A stretch of 64,000 nt of DNA from Polaromonas sp. (GTDB lineage: Bacteria; Pseudomonadota; Gammaproteobacteria; Burkholderiales; Burkholderiaceae_C): assembly GCF_030680935.1 (NCBI RefSeq), contig NZ_JAUXUP010000022.1, positions 1 through 64,000 on the forward strand. The letters are read 5' to 3'. This document shows, piece by piece, positions 34,533 through 43,005 of this stretch (position 1 is its first letter; each line of letters starts with the position of its first letter). The notes under the pieces are model-generated. The model was given only the letters and a program-made list of their open reading frames with translations. It was not told where the DNA came from and ran no database searches. The position numbers were made by a program, and so were the translations under genes.

Positions 34533-37532
34533 ATGAGCTATCAACCCAGGCTGCCTTTTCCCTACCTGCCCGAGACCGCTGTTGTGTCTGACGGTCTGGC
34601 TGCGCTGGCTGGCGGGCTTGACTGGGCCGCTGCCGTTTTGCCAGCCCACCCCTGGGTGCAGGCGGTGCGTGACAAGCCGCCACCGTTCTGGGCCATGGAA
34701 AGCCTGCTCAAGGAGTACCCCATTTCCAGCGCTGAGGGCCTGGCCCTGATGCGCCTGGCCGAGGCCCTGCTGCGTGTACCCGACGCCGAGACGGCGATTG
34801 CCCTGACCGCCGACCAGCTGGGTCGCGCCGACTTTGATGCAGCCGGCGACGGCGTGATGGCGCGCCTGTCGGCGTCGGCGATTGGGCTGTCCAAAAAGTT
34901 TCTGCCAGAGGACGGCCAGAACAAGCTCATGAGCAAACTCGGCGCGCGCACGGTGGTGGCCGCCACCTTGCGTGCCGTGCAGCTGCTGGGCCGGCAGTTT
35001 GTGCTGGGGCAGAACATAGTCGAGGCGATGAAGGAGGCCAATGGCAGCAGAAAGACCCTGCCTGGCCTGCGCTTCAGCTACGACATGCTGGGTGAAGGCG
35101 CACGCACCGACGCCGACGCGCAGGCCTACCTGGCCAGCTATACAAACGCTATTAAATCGATAGCTTCTCACGCAGATGTGGCGTTGGCTTGTGAGCAAAA
35201 TGATGGTATATCCATCAAGCTCAGCGCACTGCATCCGCGTTACGAAGATGCCCAGCACACACGTGTGATGGCCGAGCTGGTGCCGCGCGTCTGGGGGCTG
35301 TGCGAGCTGGCGGCGCGCGCCAACATCAACCTCACCATTGACGCCGAAGAGGTGGACCGGCTGGAGCTGTCGCTGGAGGTGTTTGAAGCGCTGGCCGCCC
35401 GGGTGGCAGAACACTACCCGCAGTGGCAGGGCTTCGGCCTGGCCTTGCAGGCTTACCAGACCCGCTCGCTGGCGCTGGTGCAGGCGGTGATTGCGCTGGC
35501 GCGCAAATACCAGCTGCGCTTCATGTGCCGCCTGGTCAAGGGCGCCTACTGGGATTCAGAGATCAAGCGGGCGCAAGAGCTGGGTTTGCCGCATTACCCG
35601 GTGTTCACCCACAAGCACCACACCGATGTGTCTTACCTCGCCTGTGCACAGGCCCTGCTGGCTGCACCTGATGCGATTTACCCGCAGTTTGCGGGGCATA
35701 ACGCAGGAACCATCGCCGCGATCATTCAGATGGCCGCGCGCGATAGTGTCCCTTTCGAGTTGCAGCGGCTGCACGGCATGGGCGAAGGTATCTTCCGCGA
35801 GATACTGAAAAATCCGCAGATCAGCTGCCGTGTGTACGCGCCGGTAGGCGCGCACCGCGACCTGCTGGCCTACCTGGTGCGCCGCCTGCTGGAGAACGGC
35901 GCCAACTCCTCCTTTGTGCACCAGCTCGCCGACGAGTCGGTCGGTATGGATGTGTTGCTGACGTCGCCGCTGCGCCTGGCGCCGCAGCCTTCATTGCCGC
36001 TGCCGCCCGAGCTGTATGGCCAGACGCGCGCCAACAGCGAAGGGCTGGATCTGACGGTGCAAACCATGCGCGCTCCGCTGCTGGCCGCACTGGCCAGCAC
36101 ACAAGTGCCGGTGGTACCGGAGTTTGATGCCAAATTGGCCTCTGGCCCTTTATCCATAAGCGCAAGCAGCTATCAAAAGTGGAGCAAGTCAGAGGTGGCT
36201 GAACGCGCCGCCATCTTGCGCCGCGCGGCGGATACGCTGCAGCAGCAGATGCCGCGCTTTTGCGCACTGCTGGTCAAAGAGGCTTTCAAGACCTGGGGCG
36301 ATGCGGTCAGCGAGGTACGCGAGGCGATTGACTTTTTGCGCTACTACGCCAACGAGGCCGAGCGCATCATGCAGCCCATCGCGATGCCCGGCCAAAGCCA
36401 GGGCGTGACACACGGCGTCACGGGCGAAACCAACACCCTGCGCCTGACCGCGCGCGGCCCCTGGGTCTGCATCAGCCCGTGGAATTTTCCGCTGGCCATT
36501 TTTGTCGGCCAGGTCGCCGCGGCGCTGGCCACCGGCAACACCGTGTTGGCCAAACCGGCCGAGCAGACGCCCGGCGTGGCCTGGGAAGCGGTCAAGCTTT
36601 TGCATGCTGCAGGTGTGCCCGAAGGCGCGCTGCAACTGCTGCACGGCCCCGGCGAAACCGTGGGTGCCGCGCTGGTGGCGGCGCCGGGTGTGGCCGGGGT
36701 GGTGTTCACCGGCTCCACCCAGGTCGCCAAAATCATCAATCGCGCCCTGGCCGCCAAAGACGGCCCCATCACCCCGCTGATCGCCGAGACCGGCGGCATC
36801 AATGCCATGCTGGTGGACAGCAGTGCATTGCCCGAGCAAGTGGTCGATGCCGTGGTGCAAAGCGCTTTTCGTTCTGCCGGCCAGCGCTGCTCGGCCCTGC
36901 GTCTGCTGTGCCTGCATGAGGGCATTGCCGACAAGGTGATTGAAATGATTCAGGGCGCGGTGCAGGAGCTGAAAGTGGGCGACCCGGCTGAGCTGGCCAC
37001 CGACGTCGGCCCGGTGATAGACCGCGAGGCCTTTGACAACATCCAGCGCCACCTGCAGCGTTTGGGTTCAAGCTCAAAAGTGCTTCCAGCCATTGTTCCG
37101 CCTGCGCAAGCAGCTCCTGATTCAATAGCAAATCTGATCTACCCTGCGGCCTTTGAGGTCGCCACCCTGGCCGAAGTCAAAGACGAAATTTTCGGCCCGG
37201 TGCTGCAAATCGTGCGCTGGCGCGGCGACCCGGCAGCCGTGATCGCCCAGATCAATGCCCTCGGCTACGGCCTCACATTGGGCATCCAGACCCGCATCGA
37301 CTCACGCGCCCAGGCCCTGGCTACGGCCGCGCATGTGGGCAACATCTACATCAACCGCAACATGATTGGTGCGGTGGTGGGGGTGCAGCCATTCGGCGGC
37401 GAGGGCTTGAGCGGCACCGGCCCCAAAGCCGGTGGGCCGCACTACCTGTACCGCTTTTGCGCGGAGCAGACCGTGACCGTCAACACCACGGCGGCGGGCG
37501 GCAATGCGACTTTGCTGGCCGGCGGGCATTGA
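34533..37532 (+). CDS. putA: Bifunctional proline dehydrogenase / P5C dehydrogenase (minimal PutA)
   Basis: 999 residues. It oxidises proline to glutamate in two steps. The PRODH barrel (about 140-450) has GISIKLSALHPRYE, NLTIDAEEVDRLELS and GAYWDSEIKRAQE, the proline-binding segment. The aldehyde dehydrogenase part (about 500-990) has SPWNFPLAIF, FTGSTQVA, ETGGINAM and catalytic Cys786 in SAGQRCSA. There is no ribbon-helix-helix DNA-binding domain and no C-terminal extension, so it is the short non-regulatory form, consistent with a separate Lrp-type regulator. Three repeat copies lie in frame, at 35148, 36131 and 37073. Confidence 0.95.
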   Translation: MSYQPRLPFPYLPETAVVSDGLAALAGGLDWAAAVLPAHPWVQAVRDKPPPFWAMESLLKEYPISSAEGLALMRLAEALLRVPDAETAIALTADQLGRADFDAAGDGVMARLSASAIGLSKKFLPEDGQNKLMSKLGARTVVAATLRAVQLLGRQFVLGQNIVEAMKEANGSRKTLPGLRFSYDMLGEGARTDADAQAYLASYTNAIKSIASHADVALACEQNDGISIKLSALHPRYEDAQHTRVMAELVPRVWGLCELAARANINLTIDAEEVDRLELSLEVFEALAARVAEHYPQWQGFGLALQAYQTRSLALVQAVIALARKYQLRFMCRLVKGAYWDSEIKRAQELGLPHYPVFTHKHHTDVSYLACAQALLAAPDAIYPQFAGHNAGTIAAIIQMAARDSVPFELQRLHGMGEGIFREILKNPQISCRVYAPVGAHRDLLAYLVRRLLENGANSSFVHQLADESVGMDVLLTSPLRLAPQPSLPLPPELYGQTRANSEGLDLTVQTMRAPLLAALASTQVPVVPEFDAKLASGPLSISASSYQKWSKSEVAERAAILRRAADTLQQQMPRFCALLVKEAFKTWGDAVSEVREAIDFLRYYANEAERIMQPIAMPGQSQGVTHGVTGETNTLRLTARGPWVCISPWNFPLAIFVGQVAAALATGNTVLAKPAEQTPGVAWEAVKLLHAAGVPEGALQLLHGPGETVGAALVAAPGVAGVVFTGSTQVAKIINRALAAKDGPITPLIAETGGINAMLVDSSALPEQVVDAVVQSAFRSAGQRCSALRLLCLHEGIADKVIEMIQGAVQELKVGDPAELATDVGPVIDREAFDNIQRHLQRLGSSSKVLPAIVPPAQAAPDSIANLIYPAAFEVATLAEVKDEIFGPVLQIVRWRGDPAAVIAQINALGYGLTLGIQTRIDSRAQALATAAHVGNIYINRNMIGAVVGVQPFGGEGLSGTGPKAGGPHYLYRFCAEQTVTVNTTAAGGNATLLAGGH
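35148..35194 (+). repeat. Degenerate GCTAT repeat in putA, copy 6
   Basis: GCTATTAAATCGATAGC followed by a diverged tail (TTCTCACGCA, then GCGTTGGCTT). It encodes AIKSIASHADVALA in the proline dehydrogenase half. The tail match is weak, so this copy is the least certain of the three in putA. Confidence 0.5.
36131..36179 (-). repeat. Interspersed GCTAT repeat in putA, copy 7
   Basis: On the minus strand: TTGATAGC, TGCTTGCGCT, spacer, AAAGGGCCAGAGGCCAATTT. In putA it encodes GPLSISASSYQK at the junction between the two enzyme domains. Confidence 0.75.
37073..37129 (-). repeat. Interspersed GCTAT repeat in putA, copy 8
   Basis: On the minus strand: GCTATTGAATCAGGAGC, TGCTTGCGCA, spacer, ATGGCTGGAAGC. 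In putA it encodes LPAIVPPAQAAPDSIA within a variable loop of the P5C dehydrogenase domain. Confidence 0.75.
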
Positions 37533-37544
37533 TGCGCTCTTGCC

Positions 37545-38555
37545 TCAGCCCCCGGCCTTCAGGCTGAACGCTGGCCGCCGGTCACCCACTAGCAAGCCGC
37601 GCGCATTGATGATGGGCCGGGCGCGCCAGGGCTCCAGCTCGGCGCGCTGGTCATCGTCCAGCCAGCCCAGCTGGTCCAGCGCCTCGACTGTGGCGGCGTA
37701 CAGCGCCTGTTTGTTGCCGTCCATGACCTTCAGCGCCAGCGCTTCGCCCCGGCTTTTGCTGCCGACCACTTGCACACCGTCGGCGCCTATTTTTGTGACC
37801 CAGTCGCCGCGCCCGGCACGCATGAAGGCCAGGTCGTTGCGGCCGGTACCGGACACCAGCTCGGGGTGCGCGGTCATGGCTTCGCCCAGCACCGCAAAGC
37901 TTGCGCCAAACTCGCTGTCGCGCGCGCCACTGGCCAGGCGCGCGTAGCCCAGGGCCAGCTTGGCCAGCGGCATGGCGTAGTTGGGGGCCGAGCAACCGTC
38001 TATGCCTGCCACCATGTCTTGCGCGTCCATGCCGACTGCGCGCGCCACGTCGCGGCGTATCGCCTGTTGCAGGGGGTGGTCTGGCGCAATGTAGTCGTCC
38101 AGGCTCAGCCTGTGTTGCACGCAATAGGCCAGAAAACCGGCATGTTTGCCACTGCAGTTGTTGTGCCGCTCGTCAAACACCAGATCCGGCGGCGGTGGCT
38201 GGTCCAGCAGCGTGAACAGCCCCGGCACGTGGCAGCCGCAGCGCAGCGCCTTGTAGGTCAGTCCGGCTTTGTCCAGCATGCCTTGCGCCGCCGCCGCATG
38301 CATGTCCTCACCGTTGTGGCTGGCGCACAGCAGCGCCACCTGGCCGGTACTGAAGCCAAACTGCGCCGGGCCGCCCGCCTCGACAAAAGGCAGGGCCTGC
38401 AGCGCCTTCAGGGTAGAGCGGGTGAACGTCATCCAGTGCGGGTCACCCGCGCTGGCCACCAGGCGGCCCTGGGTGTTGACAACAGCGATGGAGCCCACAT
38501 GCTGGCACTCCAGCGTGCCGGCGCGGGTCAGTTCTACAAGCGGTGTGTGTGGCAT
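37545..38555 (-). CDS. L-asparaginase II-type protein (PF06089-like)
   Basis: 336 residues from ATG 38555. It opens MPHTPLVELTRAGTLECQHV and contains GDPHWMTFTRSTLKALQALP, CASHNGEDMHAAAA, NNCSGKHAGFLAYC and AGIDGCSAPNYAMPLAKLA, the conserved blocks of the thermolabile, rhizobial-type asparaginase family. It converts asparagine to aspartate and ammonia. The frame extends 29 codons upstream but those lack similarity. It is convergent with putA, 12 bases apart. Confidence 0.9.
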   Translation of the reverse strand: MPHTPLVELTRAGTLECQHVGSIAVVNTQGRLVASAGDPHWMTFTRSTLKALQALPFVEAGGPAQFGFSTGQVALLCASHNGEDMHAAAAQGMLDKAGLTYKALRCGCHVPGLFTLLDQPPPPDLVFDERHNNCSGKHAGFLAYCVQHRLSLDDYIAPDHPLQQAIRRDVARAVGMDAQDMVAGIDGCSAPNYAMPLAKLALGYARLASGARDSEFGASFAVLGEAMTAHPELVSGTGRNDLAFMRAGRGDWVTKIGADGVQVVGSKSRGEALALKVMDGNKQALYAATVEALDQLGWLDDDQRAELEPWRARPIINARGLLVGDRRPAFSLKAGG

Positions 38556-38671
38556 GCAGGCATTGTGGCCCAGCGGCCCCGAGTGATTGACGGCGGCGGG
38601 ATTTTCCATCGCCCGGTTGACCCTGCTTATTTCATGCGGCATGATGGCATGAATATTCTGAAGGAGCTGCC

Positions 38672-38920
38672 ATGCTGAAAGAAGTAGGTACCTACCGCGT
38701 GGGCGACGGCTGGCTTACGCCCGAGCGGCTGGCAGCGCGCAAGGCGGCGCTGGAGCGCAGTCCGGAAGAGACAGAACGCATGGCCCGCCAGTGGGAGTCT
38801 GAAAATCAGGGCGCCATCGACAGCATGAACAAGCACTATGAAGCGATCGGTAGCATGGGCTGGCGCATTTATGAGTGGCGCAAAAAGCAGGCCGCGGCCA
38901 ACATTAACCAAAGTCATTAA
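38672..38920 (+). CDS. CcdA-like antitoxin, first of two
   Basis: 82 residues starting MLKEVGTYRVGDGWLTPERL, preceded by GGAG seven bases upstream. The C-terminal half, WESENQGAIDSMNKHYEAIG followed by WRIYEWRKKQ, resembles the CcdA toxin-neutralising tail (W-x-x-E-N-x-x-A-I-x-x-x-N). The N-terminus does not look like the usual CcdA ribbon-helix-helix. It shares its first six residues with the next gene and lies 9 bases before it. It could be a duplicated antitoxin or a partner with a separate target. Confidence 0.55.
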   Translation: MLKEVGTYRVGDGWLTPERLAARKAALERSPEETERMARQWESENQGAIDSMNKHYEAIGSMGWRIYEWRKKQAAANINQSH

Positions 38921-38929
38921 GGACACACG

Positions 38930-39265
38930 ATGCTTAAAGAAGTGGGTGCCAGCGGCCAGATATCGCTGGGTAAGAAGTTTGCGGGGCAACTGTATGACGC
39001 TGTCTTTCACCAGGACGGTCGGGTTGAACTGCTGCCGGTCAAGGTTGTGCCTGCTGATCCACAGGTGCGGGAAGACACGGCTGCTTATGAGGTCAAGTCG
39101 CCTGTCCGTGCCCAGCCAGCTCCGGTCGCCGGTGCAGAAAATCAGAAGTGGGTAGCCGACCACGCTGCCGAGATTGCGGAGTACAACGCCTGGGCCAGTA
39201 CGCGTGAGCCTTATGCCCAGCGTGTACGACGCTGGCGGCAATCGCAAGCGGGCCAGCCCACCTGA
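38930..39265 (+). CDS. CcdA-like antitoxin, second copy, AbrB-like N-terminus
   Basis: 111 residues starting MLKEVGASGQISLGKKFAGQ. Residues 1-40 look like a swapped-hairpin AbrB/MazE-type DNA-binding fold (GQISLGKKFAG, then VELLPVKVV). A Pro/Ala linker leads to WVADHAAEIAEYNAWASTRE, a CcdA-type tail that would wrap the toxin. A DNA-binding front joined to a CcdA tail is not the textbook CcdA. It is followed after 57 bases by the CcdB gene, so it is the likely cognate antitoxin. Confidence 0.6.
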   Translation: MLKEVGASGQISLGKKFAGQLYDAVFHQDGRVELLPVKVVPADPQVREDTAAYEVKSPVRAQPAPVAGAENQKWVADHAAEIAEYNAWASTREPYAQRVRRWRQSQAGQPT

Positions 39266-39322
39266 TCACAGACCTGACCTGTCGGTGACTGCGCTTCGCT
39301 TCAAACCTGTCCGTTCACATTC

Positions 39323-39637
39323 ATGGCCCGCTTCGACATCTATCCCAACCCTATTACTGAAGACCGTCCCGAGTTCCCTTTTGTGCTCCAGATACAAAGC
39401 GATCTGCTTTATCAGTTCACAGAACGGGTATGCGTGCCCTTGGCTCGCCCACAGGCGGTGCCCGGGTTGACGGAACGCTTTAACCCAACCATTGAGGTGG
39501 CCGGTGAAACCTTGCGCCTGCATCCCTTGGGCATCAGCGTTTTTTATGTCAATGAATTGCGTGACATCATCGCGTCTGCCCAGGCGCGCGGACTTGATAT
39601 TGAAACCGCGTTAGACATGCTGTTGCGGGGCTATTAA
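39323..39637 (+). CDS. ccdB: CcdB-family gyrase-poison toxin
   Basis: 104 residues; CcdB is usually 101-105. Family blocks are visible: MARFDIYPNP at the start, FPFVLQIQSDLL, RVCVPLARPQAV, and the later FNPTIEVAGETLRLHPLGIS. The last residues (LLRGY) differ from the E. coli W-G-I ending that contacts GyrA, so activity against gyrase is not certain. It ends 6 bases before the restriction enzyme gene. Confidence 0.82.
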   Translation: MARFDIYPNPITEDRPEFPFVLQIQSDLLYQFTERVCVPLARPQAVPGLTERFNPTIEVAGETLRLHPLGISVFYVNELRDIIASAQARGLDIETALDMLLRGY

Positions 39638-39643
39638 AAAACC

Positions 39644-42600
39644 ATGACCCCCCAAACCTTCATCACCAAATGGGGCCCCGGCGGGCCGGCCTTTCACCTC
39701 AACGAAGAGCAGGGTGCGCAAAGCCACTTCATTGATCTGTGTGACCTGCTGGGCGTGCCCAGGCCCGGCACCGAAGCGGGTTACCTGTTTGAAGAAAAAA
39801 ACACCGTCGTAGGCGGGCGCACTGGTTATGCCGATGTCTTCAAGCGCGGCGCGTTTGCATGGGAGAACAAGGCCCCCGGCAAAAACCTGAACGACGCACT
39901 GACGCAACTGCTGCGCTACAGCAGCGCGCTCAGCAACCCACCCATTCTGGTGGTGTGTGACCGCCTGACCATCCGTATTCAAACCCAGTTCACCGGCCAC
40001 CCAACCGAAACCTTCAACATCGCGCTGGCCGAGCTTGACCAGCCCGAAAAACTGGTTCTGCTGCGCCGAATCTGGACCGACCCCGAGAGTTTCAGGCCCA
40101 AGAAAACCAGCCGCGACATTACCGAAGCCGCCGCTAAAAGTTTTGCCACGCTGGCCGACGGCCTGCGCAAGCGCGGCCCCGCCAAAGACACGCAGCCGCA
40201 GCAAGCCCAGCAGCATGCCGACGAAGTGGCGCACTTCCTCACCCAGTGCCTGTTCTGCTTTTTTGCCGAAGACGTGGGCCTGCTGCCCGGACGCATGTTT
40301 GAGGGCCTGGTCAACAACCGCAAACTCACCAGCGACAAACTCACCACCGGCTTGCACAACCTCTTCACCGTCATGCGCGAAGGCGGCCTGTACGGCAACG
40401 ACGACATTCCGTGGTTCAACGGCGGCCTGTTCAGAAAAATCAAGGTGCCCGCGCTTACCGTGCTCGACATGACCGAGCTGCGCAACGCAGCCGCGCTGAA
40501 CTGGAGCGCGATTGATGTGTCCATCTTTGGCACCCTGTTTGAGCGCGGGCTGGACCCGGCCAAACGCAGCCAGCTGGGCGCTCACTACACCGATCCGGCC
40601 ACCATCATGCGTATTGTGGAGCCCGTGTTGCAGCGGCCTTTGCTACAGATTTGGGAGCAAACTGCGCTGGTCATCAAAGGGCTGCTGGCCAAAAGCAGAA
40701 AGAAGGGCGACGCCAGTTACAAAGCCGCGCTGACACACTTTGTGGGCTGGCTGGACCAGCTTGAAAACTACCGCGTGCTCGACCCCGCCTGCGGCAGCGG
40801 CAACTTTTTGTTTCTGGGCCTGAAGGCACTGAAAGACATTGAGCACAAAAGCCACCTCGAAGCCGCCACCCTGGGCCTGGACCGAGAGGCCGATCTGGTC
40901 ACCGGCCCGCACAACATGCTGGGTATTGAGCTGAACGAATACGCCGCCGAGCTGGCGCGCGTGACCGTGTGGATAGGCGAGCTGCAATGGCGGTTGCAAC
41001 ACGGCTACGAGTTCAAGACCAATCCGGTGCTGGACCCGCTGGACCATATTGAGTGCCGCGATGCGCTCTTGAGCTTTGATGCTGAGGGCAAGGCTCACGA
41101 AGCCGATTGGCCGAAGGCGAGTGTGGTGATTGGCAACCCGCCGTTTTTGGGCGGCAGCAAGAAGCGGCGTGAGTTGGGCGATGCTTACTTTGAGGCTTTG
41201 GACACTGTTTTCTCCGGGCGCATTCCCGCAGGAGCAGATCTGGTGTGCTACTGGTTTGACAAGTCTCTCAAGCAAATAAGTGAAGCAGGCTTGGGTGCGG
41301 CGGGTCTGGTGGCCACCAATTCCATTCGCGGGGGCTCAAATCGCAAAGTTCTCGGGGCGATCGCGGGATCATCACGAATCTTTGAGGCATGGAGCGACGA
41401 GGGCTGGGTTAACGACGGTGCGGCGGTGAGGGTGTCTCTCATATGTTTTGGACATTCATCCTCTGCAAAACTGGATGGCAGCACGGTCGCCGGAATCCAT
41501 GCTGATTTGACACCGCAATCACAGAACACTGACAGCATAGACCTGACCTTGGCTCGAACCTTGCCGGAAAATGCAGGTTTCGTGTTCGAGGGTTTGCGTA
41601 AAGACGGAGACCTCGATATTGGTGGGCAAATCGCGCGTCGCTGGATGGCGGTGCCCAATCCTCATGGCCGCTCAAACGCAGAAATTTTGCGGCCTTTGAT
41701 CAACGGAATTGACATTACACGCAGACGGCGCGACGGGTGGGTGATTGACTTCGGGGCTTCCATGTCCGTTGAAGATGCAGCTTTGTACGAGCAGCCTTTT
41801 GCTCACGTATTGCAATACGTGAAGCCAGTACGTGAAAAAAATAATGACCACATTCGCCGAACCTTTTGGTGGCGCTTTGGCCGTAACGGTGAACAGTTCC
41901 GAGCCGCAATTGCGAAGGTGCCGCGCTATATCAACACGCCGCGCGTTGCGAAGCATCGGCTATTCGTTTGGCAACCAGCCGCCAATCTGCCTGACACAGC
42001 GACTGTGGCCATCACAATCCCTGATGATGTAGCGTTTGGCATCCTGCACAGCCGCTTCCACGAACTCTGGTCGCTGCGCATGGGCACTTGGCTGGGCGTC
42101 GGTAACGACCCGCGCTACACCCCCACCACCTGCTTCGAAACCTTCCCCTTCCCCCAAGGCCTGACCCCTGCCGACACGGCGCATCAGCAAACCGAAGCGA
42201 TAACAGGCGGTGCGCTGATTCCCGCCGGGCTTTCAGAATCAAATCGGCCTCTAGCCCATACGGAACGTGCGCAAGCAGCTATAAATTTAGTAGCAACTCG
42301 CGCAGCAGCAGAAGCCATCGCCCGCGCCGCCAAACGCCTGACCGACCTGCGCGAGGTCTGGCTGAACCCGCCCGAGTGGACGCAGCGTGTGCCCGAGGTG
42401 ATTCCGCTGGGCATGACGGCCAGCCCCTATCCGGACCGCATCCTGCCCAAAGACGGGCACGAGAAAGACCTGGCCGAGCGCACGCTGACCAAGCTCTACA
42501 ACCAGCGCCCGGTCTGGCTGGACGCGGCGCACAAAGAACTCGACACCGCAGTGGCCGCCGCCTACGGCTGGGCGGACTACACGCCCGAGATGCCAGATGA

Positions 42601-42655
42601 GGAAATCCTCAAGCGGCTGCTGGCGCTGAATCTGGAGCGCTCCAGAGCCGCTTGA
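39644..42655 (+). CDS. MmeI-like single-chain restriction-modification enzyme (type IIL/IIG)
   Basis: 1003 residues. An N-terminal nuclease domain carries Asp64 and Glu74-x-Lys76 (in GYADVFKRG and FAWENKAPG), fitting the PD-(D/E)xK core of MmeI relatives. A helical spacer follows, then a gamma-type N6-adenine methyltransferase with motif I DPACGSGNF (from residue 380) and motif IV NPPF (498-501). The C-terminal half should hold the target recognition region. One protein thus cuts and methylates, and no separate specificity gene is needed. The stretch 41260-42010 is less GC-biased than its flanks. A repeat copy is read in frame at 42236-42294. Confidence 0.87.
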   Translation: MTPQTFITKWGPGGPAFHLNEEQGAQSHFIDLCDLLGVPRPGTEAGYLFEEKNTVVGGRTGYADVFKRGAFAWENKAPGKNLNDALTQLLRYSSALSNPPILVVCDRLTIRIQTQFTGHPTETFNIALAELDQPEKLVLLRRIWTDPESFRPKKTSRDITEAAAKSFATLADGLRKRGPAKDTQPQQAQQHADEVAHFLTQCLFCFFAEDVGLLPGRMFEGLVNNRKLTSDKLTTGLHNLFTVMREGGLYGNDDIPWFNGGLFRKIKVPALTVLDMTELRNAAALNWSAIDVSIFGTLFERGLDPAKRSQLGAHYTDPATIMRIVEPVLQRPLLQIWEQTALVIKGLLAKSRKKGDASYKAALTHFVGWLDQLENYRVLDPACGSGNFLFLGLKALKDIEHKSHLEAATLGLDREADLVTGPHNMLGIELNEYAAELARVTVWIGELQWRLQHGYEFKTNPVLDPLDHIECRDALLSFDAEGKAHEADWPKASVVIGNPPFLGGSKKRRELGDAYFEALDTVFSGRIPAGADLVCYWFDKSLKQISEAGLGAAGLVATNSIRGGSNRKVLGAIAGSSRIFEAWSDEGWVNDGAAVRVSLICFGHSSSAKLDGSTVAGIHADLTPQSQNTDSIDLTLARTLPENAGFVFEGLRKDGDLDIGGQIARRWMAVPNPHGRSNAEILRPLINGIDITRRRRDGWVIDFGASMSVEDAALYEQPFAHVLQYVKPVREKNNDHIRRTFWWRFGRNGEQFRAAIAKVPRYINTPRVAKHRLFVWQPAANLPDTATVAITIPDDVAFGILHSRFHELWSLRMGTWLGVGNDPRYTPTTCFETFPFPQGLTPADTAHQQTEAITGGALIPAGLSESNRPLAHTERAQAAINLVATRAAAEAIARAAKRLTDLREVWLNPPEWTQRVPEVIPLGMTASPYPDRILPKDGHEKDLAERTLTKLYNQRPVWLDAAHKELDTAVAAAYGWADYTPEMPDEEILKRLLALNLERSRAA
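42236..42294 (-). repeat. Interspersed GCTAT repeat inside the restriction enzyme gene, copy 9
   Basis: On the minus strand: GCTACTAAATTTATAGC, TGCTTGCGCA, spacer, ATGGGCTAGAGGCCGATTTG. It encodes NRPLAHTERAQAAINLVA in the C-terminal region. The tail is nearly identical to that of copy 10 about 1.1 kb away. Confidence 0.8.
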
Positions 42656-42681
42656 AATCGGTTGCGTATCAGCTGACAACC

Positions 42682-42699
42682 TGTAAACCATGGGTTACA
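42682..42699. promoter_or_regulatory. Palindrome upstream of the HigB-type toxin gene, candidate operator
   Basis: TGTAAACCATGGGTTACA is an 18-base palindrome with one mismatched pair, ending 6 bases before the toxin start. Antitoxins of this class usually repress their own operon by binding such a site. Function is inferred from position. Confidence 0.5.
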
Positions 42700-42705
42700 A
42701 TCGCC

Positions 42706-43002
42706 ATGCTTGAAATCATCAAAACAGAAATCTTCGAGCGCTGGCTGCTTGGGCTGAAAGACCGGACGGCGCGTATTCGTGTTTTGGTGCGGATCGACAG
42801 GTTGGCCAGCGGAAATCCGGGTGATTTCAAGCCTGTGCGGGAAGGTATTGCAGAGCTGCGTATTGATCACGGCCCCGGATACAGGGTTTATTTCACGCGG
42901 CGTGGACCGCTGGTCATCGTGCTTCTGGTCGGCGGTGACAAACGCTCACAGGACGCCGACATTGAAGCTGCCATTGCAATGGCAAAAGACTGGAAGGATT
43001 GA
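42706..43002 (+). CDS. RelE/HigB-like addiction toxin (HI1419 type)
   Basis: 98 residues from ATG 42706. It matches the 'addiction module killer' group: IIKTEIFERWLLGLKDRTAR, IDRLASGNPGDFKPVREGI, ELRIDHGPGYRVYFTRRG and VLLVGGDKRSQDADI. These are RelE-fold mRNA interferases. The gene starts 51 bases after the restriction enzyme gene and is immediately followed by its antitoxin, the toxin-first order typical of HigBA. Confidence 0.88.
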   Translation: MLEIIKTEIFERWLLGLKDRTARIRVLVRIDRLASGNPGDFKPVREGIAELRIDHGPGYRVYFTRRGPLVIVLLVGGDKRSQDADIEAAIAMAKDWKD

Positions 43003-43005
43003 GTG

